A stretch of DNA of 64,000 nucleotides from Streptococcus suis (GTDB taxonomy: Bacteria > Bacillota > Bacilli > Lactobacillales > Streptococcaceae): positions 1,860,001 to 1,924,000 of the forward strand of contig CP031970.1 of NCBI GenBank assembly GCA_022354845.1, written 5' to 3'. The notes below the pieces were generated by a model, which was not told the DNA's origin, did not search any database, and was given only the letters and a program-made list of their open reading frames with translations. Positions 18,592 through 27,053 of the stretch are shown piece by piece. Made by a program: the position numbers and the translations under genes. Numbering within the stretch: the first letter of the stretch is position 1; every line of letters starts with the position of its first letter.

Positions 18592-18926
18592 TTACACAAC
18601 TTAAATTAGACCTTAACCCTATAACGATACAACTCCCAGAGAGTCATATCATCATTTCTAAAGATGATTATAACCATTTAACAAAGGAAGCCACTCAAGG
18701 GCGCTACATGACCTTAAATGATGTTTTAGAAATGCTTTCAGTTTCTCGACCGTGGCTCTTAGAAAACGTTCTATACAAGCCAACAATTCGCTCAAAAATT
18801 GATATTGACCAAAATAAAGAGGGATTTGTGAAATATCCTCAAAATCAAGGCGGACGATACTATTTTTTAGCGAGTAAAACCAAAAAATATTTTGAAGAAC
18901 ATTTTGCAGAAATTTTTGATTTGTGA
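18588..18926 (+). CDS. DUF771-type protein, probable excisionase/directionality factor
   Basis: This 112-residue protein has a winged-helix-like region (YMTLNDVLEMLSVSRPWLLENVLYKP, about residues 40-65) and an ending typical of DUF771 proteins. These are commonly encoded just before tyrosine integrases in Gram-positive elements. The position immediately upstream of the integrase supports a role in excision, which is inferred. Confidence 0.7.
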   Translation: MITQLKLDLNPITIQLPESHIIISKDDYNHLTKEATQGRYMTLNDVLEMLSVSRPWLLENVLYKPTIRSKIDIDQNKEGFVKYPQNQGGRYYFLASKTKKYFEEHFAEIFDL

Positions 18927-18977
18927 TATGATAACCAAGATAATATCTTGGTTATCGCTTTTAGAAAGAGGTAATCA

Positions 18978-20126
18978 ATGGCAATTTCATATAGAAAAAG
19001 AGGTAAAAATAAAACTTGGGACTATCGTATCTTTGATAAGAATAAAAAAGTAATTGCATCTAATTCAGGATTCAAAACTAAACGTGAAGCCGAAATTGAA
19101 GCACTTAGCATCGAAATAAAATTAATGCAGGGCGCAATCATAGATAAAAATATTACATTTTATGATCTATGGGAAAAATGGCTAGAATTAACTGTAAAAC
19201 CACTTGGTAAAGCTGATACAACCTTAAACAAGCATATGCTACGTGGAAAATTTATCAAAACACAATTTGAAGATAAACCAGCGATTCAGATAAAAGCTAG
19301 TGAATATCAAGCTTTTATCAATAAATACGCTGAAACAAATTGTCGTGATAACGTAAGTAGAATGAATGCGGAAATCCGTAATGTCATTATCTTTGCTAAA
19401 CGTGATAAGCTAAATATTGAAGATTTTACAGAAGGGGTTATTTTATCAGGTCGCCCTCCTAAGAAACGGAAAGAAGATAAATATATTCATAGTTTTAAGG
19501 ATTATCAAAAATTAGTTAGTTATTTAGAAGAAAATTTAGACTTATCAACATCAATCATTCCTCACTTACTATTGATCCAATTAAAAACTGGATTACGTGC
19601 AGGTGAAGTTGCAGGATTAACATGGGATTGTGTTTTATGGGATACATTAGAAATTAAAACGTACCGCCGATACGATACAGTTAGACAACGTTGGAGCAAA
19701 GCCAAAACAGAAGATTCAATACGGACAATACCTATTGATGCAGATACACTGAAAATCCTTAAAAAACTCAAACAAGAACAAGATGTATTTATTGAAGATG
19801 GTACAATTATAAATAATGAAAACATGATCTTTGTAGATGTAAATTATAACATTGTAACTAATGCAGGTATCAATAAACATCTAAAACAAATATTAAAAAC
19901 ATTACGCATCTTTCCTCAAAATATGACAAGTACAGGTTTACGTCATACATATTGTTCCACAATGTTAGCCATGGGCGTAGATATTTGGGCTGTATCAAAA
20001 TTAATGGGACATAAAGATATTACTGAAATTACAGAAACATATGGACATCTGATTAAAGAAAAAGCAGAAATTGAAAACAATAAAGTCCGTTCAGTATTAA
20101 ATAGTTTAATTGAAAATGATAAATAG
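18978..20126 (+). CDS. int: Tyrosine integrase of the IME
   Basis: This 382-residue phage-type integrase has an N-terminal AP2-like arm-binding region (about 1-60), a SAM-like core-binding domain (about 60-160) and a catalytic domain with Arg in TGLRAGE (about 207), HxxR-type GLRHTY (about 322) and the nucleophile Tyr in ETYGHL (about 354). It lies 60 bp from the attachment site, as expected for an element using a tRNA 3' end. Confidence 0.95.
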   Translation: MAISYRKRGKNKTWDYRIFDKNKKVIASNSGFKTKREAEIEALSIEIKLMQGAIIDKNITFYDLWEKWLELTVKPLGKADTTLNKHMLRGKFIKTQFEDKPAIQIKASEYQAFINKYAETNCRDNVSRMNAEIRNVIIFAKRDKLNIEDFTEGVILSGRPPKKRKEDKYIHSFKDYQKLVSYLEENLDLSTSIIPHLLLIQLKTGLRAGEVAGLTWDCVLWDTLEIKTYRRYDTVRQRWSKAKTEDSIRTIPIDADTLKILKKLKQEQDVFIEDGTIINNENMIFVDVNYNIVTNAGINKHLKQILKTLRIFPQNMTSTGLRHTYCSTMLAMGVDIWAVSKLMGHKDITEITETYGHLIKEKAEIENNKVRSVLNSLIENDK

Positions 20127-20144
20127 TGACCAAAAGTTGACCAA
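20126..20144. repeat. Paired GTGACCAA/TTGACCAA repeats, right end
   Basis: Two copies at 20126-20133 and 20137-20144 keep the 11-bp period seen at the left end. They begin at the integrase stop codon and lie 42 bp from the core repeat. Confidence 0.55.
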
Positions 20145-20152
20145 AAGACAAA

Positions 20153-20178
20153 AGAAACGCTGATAAATCAACGTTTCT
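20153..20178 (+). terminator. Terminator after the integrase
   Basis: AGAAACG...CGTTTCT forms a roughly 12-bp stem with one mismatch right after the integrase. The T run is weak. Confidence 0.5.
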
Positions 20179-20185
20179 AATGCTT

Positions 20186-20202
20186 ATACTATACCGGCGG
20201 CC
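20186..20202. repeat. Right IME attachment repeat
   Basis: The 17 bp are identical to 9532-9548. Here the repeat continues into a longer stretch of tRNA-Leu sequence (20192-20244). Confidence 0.85.
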
Positions 20203-20244
20203 GGGGTCGAACCGGCACGTCCTTGCGGACACTGGATTTTGAGT
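20192..20244 (-). pseudogene. Orphan 3' half of tRNA-Leu(CAA)
   Basis: Read on the minus strand, the sequence has the anticodon loop CTCAAAA, the 3' anticodon stem TCCAG, a long class II variable arm (TGTCCGCAAGGACG), the T arm GCCGGTTCGACCCCGGC and acceptor CGCCGGTA. The match ends at about tRNA position 31. No D arm or 5' acceptor follows to the right. It is the attachment copy of a tRNA-Leu, not a functional gene. Confidence 0.85.
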
Positions 20245-20351
20245 TTGGTTCTTGTAGTTTTTTAAACACAAAAATCCCATTTTATCATTATTATAGAAGC
20301 TTTTTCACTCTATAAATAAGGTATAATTTCTAAAATTAGTTACTTTGTAGT

Positions 20352-20447
20352 AATGCTTACTTTATTACAATGTCATTAAAGGAACATTATGATGGTAAAC
20401 AAAGCAGATCCAAATGATTTTACCCTTACTGAAGTGAAGTAAGCATT
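20352..20447. repeat. 11-bp inverted repeat enclosing a truncated reading frame
   Basis: AATGCTTACTT (20352-20362) and AAGTAAGCATT (20437-20447) are perfect inverted copies 74 bp apart. Between them, a frame with AAGGA and ATG at 20389 encodes MMVNKADPNDFTLTEVK and stops at 20442. A TATAAT precedes the pair. It may be a gene start cut by rearrangement, or an ICE end sequence. Confidence 0.4.
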
Positions 20448-20467
20448 CAATACGAATCAATACTTAA

Positions 20468-21667
20468 GGGCACCTCTAATAACTACCAATTAATTCACCT
20501 CTAAATGAAATTAGAAAAAAACACAGAAAACTAAGCATAGTCTACTGTGTTTTTCTTTATGTTACAGACGCCACTTGACTGTTTATTCTTATTTTAGACA
20601 GATTACCGCCATGTTTTGAGATTTAAACGTTTAACTTGTTCGTACCTCAATAAGTTATAAGTCAGATTTGTAAGGTCAGTATTTAAAACAGCTCGATCGA
20701 ATCCAATAGAACGTAAACTAGAACCATGCATTGAATTTTCAACAAAGCCAAATACATGTTCAATACGGACACGTATTTTCGAAATGATTTTATTAAACAT
20801 TTTATCGTCTGCCTTAAGAGATTTACAACGTGTGTTTTTAAGACAGGTAAAAAGTTCAGCACCTTTAGGTGTTGCTTGATTTTGATAAGCTGAGTCTGCC
20901 AAGGTGATCTCATCGGGATCAACAAGAACGCCTATTACTTGAGAATCATGCACATTTGCAGGCGTTGTTTGATAATTCTTTACGAATTTTGATTTGGTAT
21001 CTATAGCAATATGATTTTTGTAGCCATAGTGTCTCTCATTACCTTTAATTGTCCAGCGAGCAGCTGTATCCTTCTGTGCTCTTTTGTTCTTCGTCCAATT
21101 CACTGGTACCCTATTTGCTTTAATCAATTCATTTTCGTCTTTTGGATTACGTTGTTTAGGCGCCTCTATGAATGTTGCATCAACAATCTGTCCTTTATGA
21201 GCGATCATCCCTTGTGATTCAAGTTTTTCTTGAAAGGCAGAAAAAAGCCAGTTTCCTCTATTAGATTTTGATAGCTGATTTCTAAAGTTCCAGATAGTCT
21301 TTGCGTCTGGTACCTTGTCATCAATCTTAAGGAATCTTCTAAACGAAATCCGGTCAATCATTTGATATTCCATTGCATCATCAGATAGATTGTATAAGCG
21401 TTGTAAAATTAGAATTTTCAACATCAAAACAAGGTCATAGGGCGGTCTACCACCATGAGATTTGTTTTATAAATCATACTTAAAAATCCGGTTAAGAGTT
21501 GGGCGAAAACACTCGAAATCAACCACTTTTTCTAGCCGCTCAAGAGGGTCTCCTTTTAAACTTAATTTTTCAAGATAGTCGCTATCTCCAAATAAATTCA
21601 TCTTCAATACCTCGTTAGCTTATTTTTAATCTATTATACCTCTTTTCATACGTTTTTAGAGGTGCCC
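20468..21667 (-). mobile_element. IS5-family insertion sequence, copy 1
   Basis: This 1,200-bp element has perfect 12-bp terminal inverted repeats GGGCACCTCTAA / TTAGAGGTGCCC. I see no clear target duplication. It is closely related to the fragments at 36353-37228. Confidence 0.85.
20603..21601 (-). pseudogene. IS5-family transposase with a nonsense codon
   Basis: The 332-codon frame runs from the ATG at 21601 (after GAGGT). It has an N-terminal DUF772-like part (FECFRPTLNRIF, YNLSDDAMEYQMIDRISFRRF) and a DDE domain (GQIVDATFI, TLADSAYQ, RIEHVFGFVE). Codon 46 is TAA (near 21464-21466) where the second copy has an AAA lysine codon, so copy 1 is disrupted unless it restarts downstream. A frame of 274 residues from 21427 remains open. 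Confidence 0.85.
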
Positions 21668-21828
21668 TATAAAGATTTTCTTTTTATTCTATTTTCTAGT
21701 AATTTATAATAAATATCATTAGCAAACAAAGTCAATAGAGCACCTAGTATCAAATACTTCATCTTAACTGGCATTTTATCTATACTAGAAAAAATATTAT
21801 TTATTATATTTAAGTGTTCTTTCATCAT
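21667..21828 (-). CDS. Small putative membrane peptide at the IS5 junction
   Basis: A 53-residue frame starting MMKEHLNIINNIF has one hydrophobic segment (MKYLILGALLTLFANDIYY) and a basic tail. AAGGGA precedes the tandem ATGs. Its stop codon is completed by the last base of the IS, so the native C-terminus may have been cut off. The function is unknown. Confidence 0.4.
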   Translation of the reverse strand: MMKEHLNIINNIFSSIDKMPVKMKYLILGALLTLFANDIYYKLLENRIKRKSL

Positions 21829-21987
21829 CCGTTCCCTTCTTTTTTTATTATATCACTAAAAAAATAAAATACGGTATCTTAAAAAAATATTTCCGTAGAT
21901 GATTTTATATAAAATATATTAAAAAATTTTTTAGATTATCTTACTTTTGATAATCAACTAAAATTAATATATACATCTTTTGTACAA

Positions 21988-22007
21988 TACTCAAATACAT
22001 TTGAGTA
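21988..22007. repeat. Palindrome TACTCAAA-4-TTTGAGTA
   Basis: This perfect 8-bp inverted repeat has a 4-bp spacer. Its TACTCA/TGAGTA outer halves are the same as those in the ICE operator at 51399-51414, but the spacing differs. It is a possible operator. Confidence 0.4.
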
Positions 22008-22129
22008 CTCTAAAAAAGGCATATCTTGTATTTCTTCAATAACTTATTTTGTTCTAGAATTGTTCTAGTAAAGTCATTTATAAAATCTAATTTTTAGTAA
22101 TAAAAGTTGGTTTTTATTTAGGTACTAAA

Positions 22130-22151
22130 AAAACGCTTTAAGAAGCGTTTT
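22130..22151. terminator. Hairpin terminator
   Basis: AAAACGCTT / AAGCGTTTT with a 4-nt loop and flanking A/T runs. It would end minus-strand transcription from the CPBP gene. Confidence 0.65.
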
Positions 22152-22309
22152 AAAAAGCATCATATTTCGTACTGTTTGCTTCAAGAGCTGTCTCAACCTT
22201 TGTTCTAAATTATCCTTTGATGGCTGTGACTATTTGTCCTGATATAGCTGTGATACTAGCTTTTTCCGTGCTGGCTGTAGTCACAATCATATTATCTTCA
22301 TAAGTCTTA

Positions 22310-23140
22310 TTAACTTCTCTTAAGTTCACTGTATGCGTAGTAAGCCACAAGACTATAGCCCAATAGTGCTATTAGTGATGATTCAATTCCAAATTGACCA
22401 CCAGTTATTAAGAAGGACTTTGTTCTTAGTAAATAGTGACTAATGTTATAGGGATCGACTTTAGTTGATATTGTAAAGATACCACTAATAATCACACTAT
22501 TCCATAATGAATGAACTAATGCATTATTCCATACAGTTTTACTCTCATAAGCAATAAGTGAAAACATAACACCTACCATTGTTCCAGCAAGCATCACTAA
22601 TAAAATACTTAAAAGATTAAATGACATCCCAATGATATGAACTAGTCCAAAAAGTAAGGAGGGAATAACTATTGAAATCATCATTCCCCACTTTTCTTTA
22701 ACTAAGGTCATGATAATACCACGAAAAACCATCTCCTCTACAAAACCTGCACCAAAACCTGTGAAAAAGATTCCTCGACTAATGACTGCTAAGGTTTCTA
22801 ATGTGGACTTGTGAGTTGAAATAAAGTGACCAGGAATAGATAGATAAATAACTGTAACCACAACTGGTAATAATAAACCAATGATGACCCACTTCCACTT
22901 TACATGAAAATGTCCGATTCCAAAGTCATTTAAATTCCGATGAAAGAATTTTATCACGAATTGTTTCAGTAAAAAATAAGTTAAAAAAATATAAATGATT
23001 CCAGATATCGCAATTGAAATAAATTCTGGAACTTTAAAGAGAACTAACAGTGTTTCTATTAATTCAGCTGACACCTGTGAGAAAATGAGTATGAGTATGG
23101 ATCCTATTATTCCTAAACTAACTTTTTTCGTCGTTAACAA
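22310..23140 (-). CDS. CPBP-family intramembrane protease (Abi domain)
   Basis: This 276-residue protein has about seven or eight transmembrane helices and the CPBP motifs EEMVFRG (about residues 141-147), FGLVHI (about 169-174) and HSLWN (about 213-217). The family (Rce1-like) includes bacteriocin self-immunity proteins and other membrane proteases. The start is TTG at 23140 with AAGGAG seven bases upstream. No bacteriocin gene is seen beside it. It lies inside the IS-bounded accretion zone. Confidence 0.8.
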   Translation of the reverse strand: MLTTKKVSLGIIGSILILIFSQVSAELIETLLVLFKVPEFISIAISGIIYIFLTYFLLKQFVIKFFHRNLNDFGIGHFHVKWKWVIIGLLLPVVVTVIYLSIPGHFISTHKSTLETLAVISRGIFFTGFGAGFVEEMVFRGIIMTLVKEKWGMMISIVIPSLLFGLVHIIGMSFNLLSILLVMLAGTMVGVMFSLIAYESKTVWNNALVHSLWNSVIISGIFTISTKVDPYNISHYLLRTKSFLITGGQFGIESSLIALLGYSLVAYYAYSELKRS

Positions 23141-23299
23141 TTGATATCTCCTTATTATTTTAACTTACTAGCGTGATCAAAATCTTTTTATCAGTATATA
23201 ATATTGTATTTAATAAAACAAACGATTTCTCATCATATACATCATTAATGGTGATTTTATATAAAATATTATTAATTGTCAAATTAAGTTAGACAATTC

Positions 23300-24108
23300 G
23301 GTTCTGTTGCAAAGTTTCAATACTGAGTACAAAAGTCCCATTCTGATACTTTGACTATGCTGGTATACCCATCAAAACTTTAATTTCAGTAGATACCGAA
23401 AAGCCGAAGAGCGTTCCATTTCTTCGGTTCTTTTTGTATATGCCTCTCAATGCTTCTATGCCCTTAATCGTAGTTGATGCAGTACGAAGACTTTGATAAA
23501 GTTTATTTCGACGTTTAACAGGTCTATGATCTTGCTCAATTAAGTTATTGAGATACTTGACCGTCCGGTGCTCAGTTTCGCTGTATAGCCCCTGCTTTTG
23601 TAACTTCCTAAAAGCACTAGCAATTGATGGTGCTTTATCTGTCACGATAACTTTCGGTTCCCCAAACTGCTTGTATAGTCGTTTAAAGAAAGCATAAGCA
23701 GACTGAGTATTTCTCTTTCGTCTTAGCCAAATATCCAGTGTCATGCCTTCTGAGTCGATTGCACGATAGAGATAATGCCACTTCCCTTTAATTTTAATAT
23801 AAGTTTCGTCCATTTTCCACGAATAAAAGGACTGTCTATTTTTCTTTTTCCAGATTTGATAGATCAGCTTACCATATTCTTGAACCCAACGGTAAATTGT
23901 TGTGTGAGAAACGTTAATGCCACGATCATATAACATCTCTTGAACATCACGATAACTCAAATTATAGCGAAGATAATACCCAACAGAGATAATAATCACG
24001 TCTTTTTGGAATTGTTTGCCCTTAAAATGATTCATCTGTTGTCCTCGCATTCTTTTTTATTACATTTTACAATAAATCAGGTGTTATGGGGAACTTTGCA
24101 ACAGAACC
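23300..24108 (-). mobile_element. IS6-family insertion sequence (left copy)
   Basis: This 809-bp element has terminal repeats GGTTCTGTTGCAAAGTTT / AACTTTGCAACAGAACC typical of IS1216/ISS1-type elements. It has cut the IS3 orfB on its right. There is no 8-bp target duplication, suggesting a recombinational history. Confidence 0.92.
23355..24035 (-). CDS. IS6-family transposase
   Basis: This 226-residue DDE transposase has an N-terminal helix-turn-helix (SYRDVQEMLYDRGINVSHTTIYRW) and the D-D-E core with WKMDETYIKIKGKWHYLYRAID, VTDKAPS and NNLIEQDHRPVKRR. It appears intact. It is related to, but clearly divergent from, the copy at 27108-27788 (for example GIEALRGIYKKNRRNG versus GMEAIRGLYKKTRKEG). 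Confidence 0.92.
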   Translation of the reverse strand: MNHFKGKQFQKDVIIISVGYYLRYNLSYRDVQEMLYDRGINVSHTTIYRWVQEYGKLIYQIWKKKNRQSFYSWKMDETYIKIKGKWHYLYRAIDSEGMTLDIWLRRKRNTQSAYAFFKRLYKQFGEPKVIVTDKAPSIASAFRKLQKQGLYSETEHRTVKYLNNLIEQDHRPVKRRNKLYQSLRTASTTIKGIEALRGIYKKNRRNGTLFGFSVSTEIKVLMGIPA

Positions 24109-24588
24109 GTATGCCTTCTTCCCGGCACCATATTTGAACTCGGTGACGTCGGTGCACCATTTCTCGTCCGGTCGGGACGCGCTGAACTCTCGGTTCATCA
24201 GGTTCTCGGCCACGTGCTGCGGCGTTGACTTCTTATGCTTCTTCCGCTTCCGGCGGATGACCGATTGGATCCCATGGATATGCATCAAGCGATAGACTCG
24301 CTTTTCATTGAACGGGGACAGGCCTTGTTGCCGGCGCAGCCGGTTGATCGTCATCGTGATCCGACGGTACCCGTATGTGCCGTTCGCCTGGTCATAGAGT
24401 AGACGGATGTCCTCCAGAAGCTTCTCGTTCTCTTCTTGACGCACCGGTATGGTGCGATTCAACCATTTGTAATAGGCCGCCCGTGAGATGCCGGCGACTC
24501 GACAGAGGAGCACGATCGAAAGGGCCTCCTCTTCGTTCAATTCTTTGATGGCGATATATCGTTGCTGTAGCCGTACCTGGCTGATCAT
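24109..24588 (-). pseudogene. IS3-family OrfB, 3'-truncated
   Basis: About 160 residues remain, with the HTH_21-like region (RLLYDQANGTYGYRRIT) and the start of the rve domain (RPDEKWCTDVTEFKY, first catalytic Asp). The DDE domain is cut by the IS6 insertion, so this protein should be inactive. The start overlaps the orfA stop, as in IS3 elements. Confidence 0.85.
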
Positions 24589-25259
24589 GACCTCCTCTCG
24601 ATCTCCTCTAACTTTTTTAGAAACAAGATGTCCGCACGAAGAAGTTCGTTCTCAAGATCCATTTGCTGGATCCGGCGTTTCAGCTTCTCTTCTTCGCTTA
24701 GTTCGTCCTCTGGCTTCGTACGACCACGGCGGTCCACGAGCGCTTCTGCCCCGTTCGTGTCATACTTTTTGATCCAACCATAGACCTGGGCATAGGACAC
24801 CTGAAATTGTTCCGCGGTCTGCTGGTAGTTGCGTCCATTCTCCAAACAATATTTCACGATCTCAAGGCGCTCTTCGAATGTAGTTTTTCTTCCTTTTGTC
24901 ATAGCTCGATCCATCCCTTTTCTCGAATCTGTTAACTCGCTATGACTAGTATACTTCTTAATCCATTTACGAAGAACAGACCAATCACTGATCTGATACT
25001 TGGAGAGTACCTCCATTCTAGTGAACCCATCGAGATAGTCGCGGACGGCCGCGATTTTCAGTTCCTTGGTGTACAGTTTCCATGCCTTCGATTCCTTCAA
25101 CGCATCGATCCCACCGGTATCGAATTTCACTTTCCACACCTGGAGGGTGTGCCTAGAGACGCCATGAGCCTCCATGATTTCTTTCCAAGTATATGTTTCT
25201 TCTTCCATCATGCGCAGCGCACTCAATTTTTGTTCGATCGTATGCCGACTTCTCGCCAT
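24585..25259 (-). CDS. IS3-family OrfA
   Basis: This 224-residue DNA-binding subunit has repeated helix-turn-helix units (KEIMEAHGVSRHTLQVWKVKF; RNYQQTAEQFQVSYAQVYGWIKKY) and a C-terminal leucine-zipper-like helix (EEEKLKRRIQQMDLENELL). It is intact but orphaned because OrfB is truncated. Confidence 0.85.
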   Translation of the reverse strand: MARSRHTIEQKLSALRMMEEETYTWKEIMEAHGVSRHTLQVWKVKFDTGGIDALKESKAWKLYTKELKIAAVRDYLDGFTRMEVLSKYQISDWSVLRKWIKKYTSHSELTDSRKGMDRAMTKGRKTTFEERLEIVKYCLENGRNYQQTAEQFQVSYAQVYGWIKKYDTNGAEALVDRRGRTKPEDELSEEEKLKRRIQQMDLENELLRADILFLKKLEEIERRS

Positions 25260-25323
25260 AAAAAAACACTCCCCAATCAGATAAACAGATTTGTTATTTC
25301 GTCTGTCTACCTATTGGGGAGCA

Positions 25324-25624
25324 TATCAATTATTGGAAGGATTATCTATTCATTTATACTAAATAAGAGTTTTTTGTCATTCGACAAACAAAACATCTAG
25401 TTAAACTGATTTAAAAAAAATGGATGACTAATCCTATATCTTAGTACTTTGAAACTTATTCATTTCAAATTAGAAGAATACAGATTAGTTAATTATCTTC
25501 CACCCAGTAGTCCATTCATATTTGAAGAAAATACTAGCATAATTGAGTTATCAAAATAATATTAATTGCATTAATATTATTTAAAAATTCACCTTATTAT
25601 ATCAGCTATATACCTTGTTCAATA
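25324..25624. other. Spacer between the IS3 remnant and cfr
   Basis: This AT-rich stretch has no reading frame I can support. It is downstream of cfr. Confidence 0.5.
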
Positions 25625-26674
25625 CTATTGGCTATTTTGATAATTACCATATAATTGACCACAAGCAGCGTCAATATCAATCCCAAATTGACTTCTAATT
25701 GTGACATGGATACCAGCAGACTTCAAAACTTTGTAAAAGGCTTCTACCTGCCCTTCGTTTGCTTCTCCATACATCTCAGGTGCACTTATTGTAGGATTGT
25801 ATCGTATCAAATTTACATGATATAACTTCCCTGATTTATAGCGACTTTTAAGAAGGCTAACAACTTCGTTTGCATGCTCAAGAGAATCATTTACACCAGG
25901 CAACATGATATAAGCTATATATACTTTCCTTGAAGTTAATCTTATATGTTCATCGAGTATATTCATTACCTCATCTATTGGGTATCTATCATTTATTGGC
26001 ATCAATTTGCTGCGTTCCTCACTATAAGGTGAGTGTAATGAAAATGTAAGATTTACTTGAGGATATTCCTGGGTTATTTTTTTGATACTAGGTATAATAC
26101 CAATCGTTGATATAGAAAGTCTACGAGGACTTAATGCAAATAAATTAGGATCCGTAAACGAATCAAGAGCATCAAATACTTGACGGTTGGCTAGAGCTTC
26201 ACCCATTCCCATAAAAGAAATGCTATCAATTTGATGACCTAATAAATGGAAGTATAAAACTTGATCTGTTATCTCATCTACAGTTAGGTTTTTTTTCAAT
26301 CCAATGTTGCCTGTAGCACAAAATTTACACCCAAAATTACATCCGCATTGTGATGATATACAAAATGACTCCCAACCTGCTTTATACTTCATGTTTACCG
26401 TTTCTACTCTCTTATTCTTTGATACTTCAAAAAGCACTTTCGTAACTTGCTCTGAATTTTGCTCTGCTAAGAGCTTGATATTCAAAACTGTTTCTCCAAA
26501 ATTATTTATTAAATCCTCCCTAAGTAATTTTGGAAGAACCTTCATATCCTCAAATCGACTAATTCTTTGTTTAAAAATCGCATTGGTTATTTGTTTTATT
26601 CTATAATCAGGCTCATTATTACTTCTTAAAAATTCCTGTATTTTACCATACTTTGTTTTATTATTAAAATTCAT
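25625..26674 (-). CDS. cfr: Cfr, 23S rRNA (adenine-2503-C8) methyltransferase; multidrug resistance
   Basis: This 349-residue radical SAM enzyme matches Cfr essentially throughout as I recall it. It has the CxxxCxxC cluster ligands (Cys112, 116, 119) and the two catalytic cysteines Cys105 and Cys338. Cfr methylates C8 of A2503 in 23S rRNA and confers resistance to phenicols, lincosamides, oxazolidinones, pleuromutilins and streptogramin A. The ATG at 26674 has AAAGGA eight bases upstream; the frame extends 30 codons upstream to a GTG without a good site. It differs from the housekeeping RlmN, which adds a C2 methyl. Confidence 0.96.
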   Translation of the reverse strand: MNFNNKTKYGKIQEFLRSNNEPDYRIKQITNAIFKQRISRFEDMKVLPKLLREDLINNFGETVLNIKLLAEQNSEQVTKVLFEVSKNKRVETVNMKYKAGWESFCISSQCGCNFGCKFCATGNIGLKKNLTVDEITDQVLYFHLLGHQIDSISFMGMGEALANRQVFDALDSFTDPNLFALSPRRLSISTIGIIPSIKKITQEYPQVNLTFSLHSPYSEERSKLMPINDRYPIDEVMNILDEHIRLTSRKVYIAYIMLPGVNDSLEHANEVVSLLKSRYKSGKLYHVNLIRYNPTISAPEMYGEANEGQVEAFYKVLKSAGIHVTIRSQFGIDIDAACGQLYGNYQNSQ

Positions 26675-26996
26675 TTCTTTCATCCTTTCACAATTTGCTC
26701 TAGTGGTAATTAGAATAATTGGAAAGGAGTAGCAGTCCCTAAGAATCAATTTCTTTTTGCACACAAAAAAAACACAGATAAAAATTACCGGTGCCGAAAG
26801 TCAAAACATACAAATATGCATATTTCACTACATAAAACAAGTATGTTGATGATCTTGTTTTAAACTTATCCATAGTAGAGGCAAAGCTCCGGCAACTGTT
26901 TTTATATCATTGTTTAGTTTAAAAAAGGACAGACTACTCCCTTTAATAGCTAAAATAGCTATTACCTCCTTTCACTAATTAATATACTTAGCCTGT
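26675..26996 (-). other. Long cfr leader
   Basis: About 320 nt separate the promoter from the cfr start. The leader contains an AAAGGAGGT (around 26970) not followed by a usable ATG, an inverted repeat AATAGCT...AGCTATT (26945-26961) and other short stems. It could regulate cfr by attenuation; no leader peptide is certain. Confidence 0.4.
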
Positions 26997-27025
26997 ATTG
27001 TAACATTTTAATATTCAAATGTAAA
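26997..27025 (-). promoter_or_regulatory. Putative cfr promoter
   Basis: On the minus strand TTTACA (27020-27025), a 17-bp spacer and TACAAT (26997-27002). It lies 29 bp inside the IS6 right copy's end, so cfr keeps its own promoter. Confidence 0.6.
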
Positions 27026-27053
27026 TATTAAAGTTAGCAACATAATGTGAACT

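Larger units (their letters stand above)
9532..20202. mobile_element. Integrative mobilizable element (IME) at a tRNA-Leu 3' end
   Basis: This 10.7-kb unit lies between 17-bp direct repeats (9532-9548 and 20186-20202) that include the tRNA-Leu 3' end. It carries a tyrosine integrase at its right end, a DUF771 protein, a Rep-type relaxase, an FtsK-like coupling protein, small hypothetical genes, an XRE regulator and a surface exclusion operon. There are no VirB4, VirB6 or TcpC genes, so it should be mobilised by a helper element rather than self-transmissible. This matches the Rep-relaxase plus coupling-protein IMEs known in streptococci. Confidence 0.85.
21829..22309. other. AT-rich spacer with a palindrome and a hairpin
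   Basis: No gene is convincingly seen. It holds the palindrome at 21988-22007, the hairpin at 22130-22151 and a 26-codon minus-strand frame (22210-22290) just after the CPBP gene. Confidence 0.5.
24109..25323 (-). mobile_element. Truncated IS3-family (IS150-like) element
   Basis: OrfA and the first part of OrfB remain; the rest is removed by the IS6 copy at 24108. The upstream end near 25323 has an inverted-repeat-like TGCTCCCCAATAGG. The GC content is clearly higher than its surroundings, with GC-ending codons, so it came from a donor with different base composition. Confidence 0.8.

Noticed and set aside
13240..20126. Prophage interpretation of the tRNA-Leu element
   Set aside because: No capsid, terminase, tail or lysis genes; the relaxase and coupling protein identify a mobilizable element.
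20192..20275. Complete tRNA-Leu at the IME right end
   Set aside because: Only the 3' half is present; the D arm and 5' acceptor strand cannot be found to the right.
22210..22290. 26-codon minus-strand frame after the CPBP gene, as a possible bacteriocin
   Set aside because: No leader, no double glycine, no ribosome site and no processing genes; more likely noise or a remnant.
25625..26674. Housekeeping RlmN instead of Cfr
   Set aside because: The sequence matches Cfr as I recall it essentially throughout, and its IS-flanked position on a mobile element does not fit a core gene.
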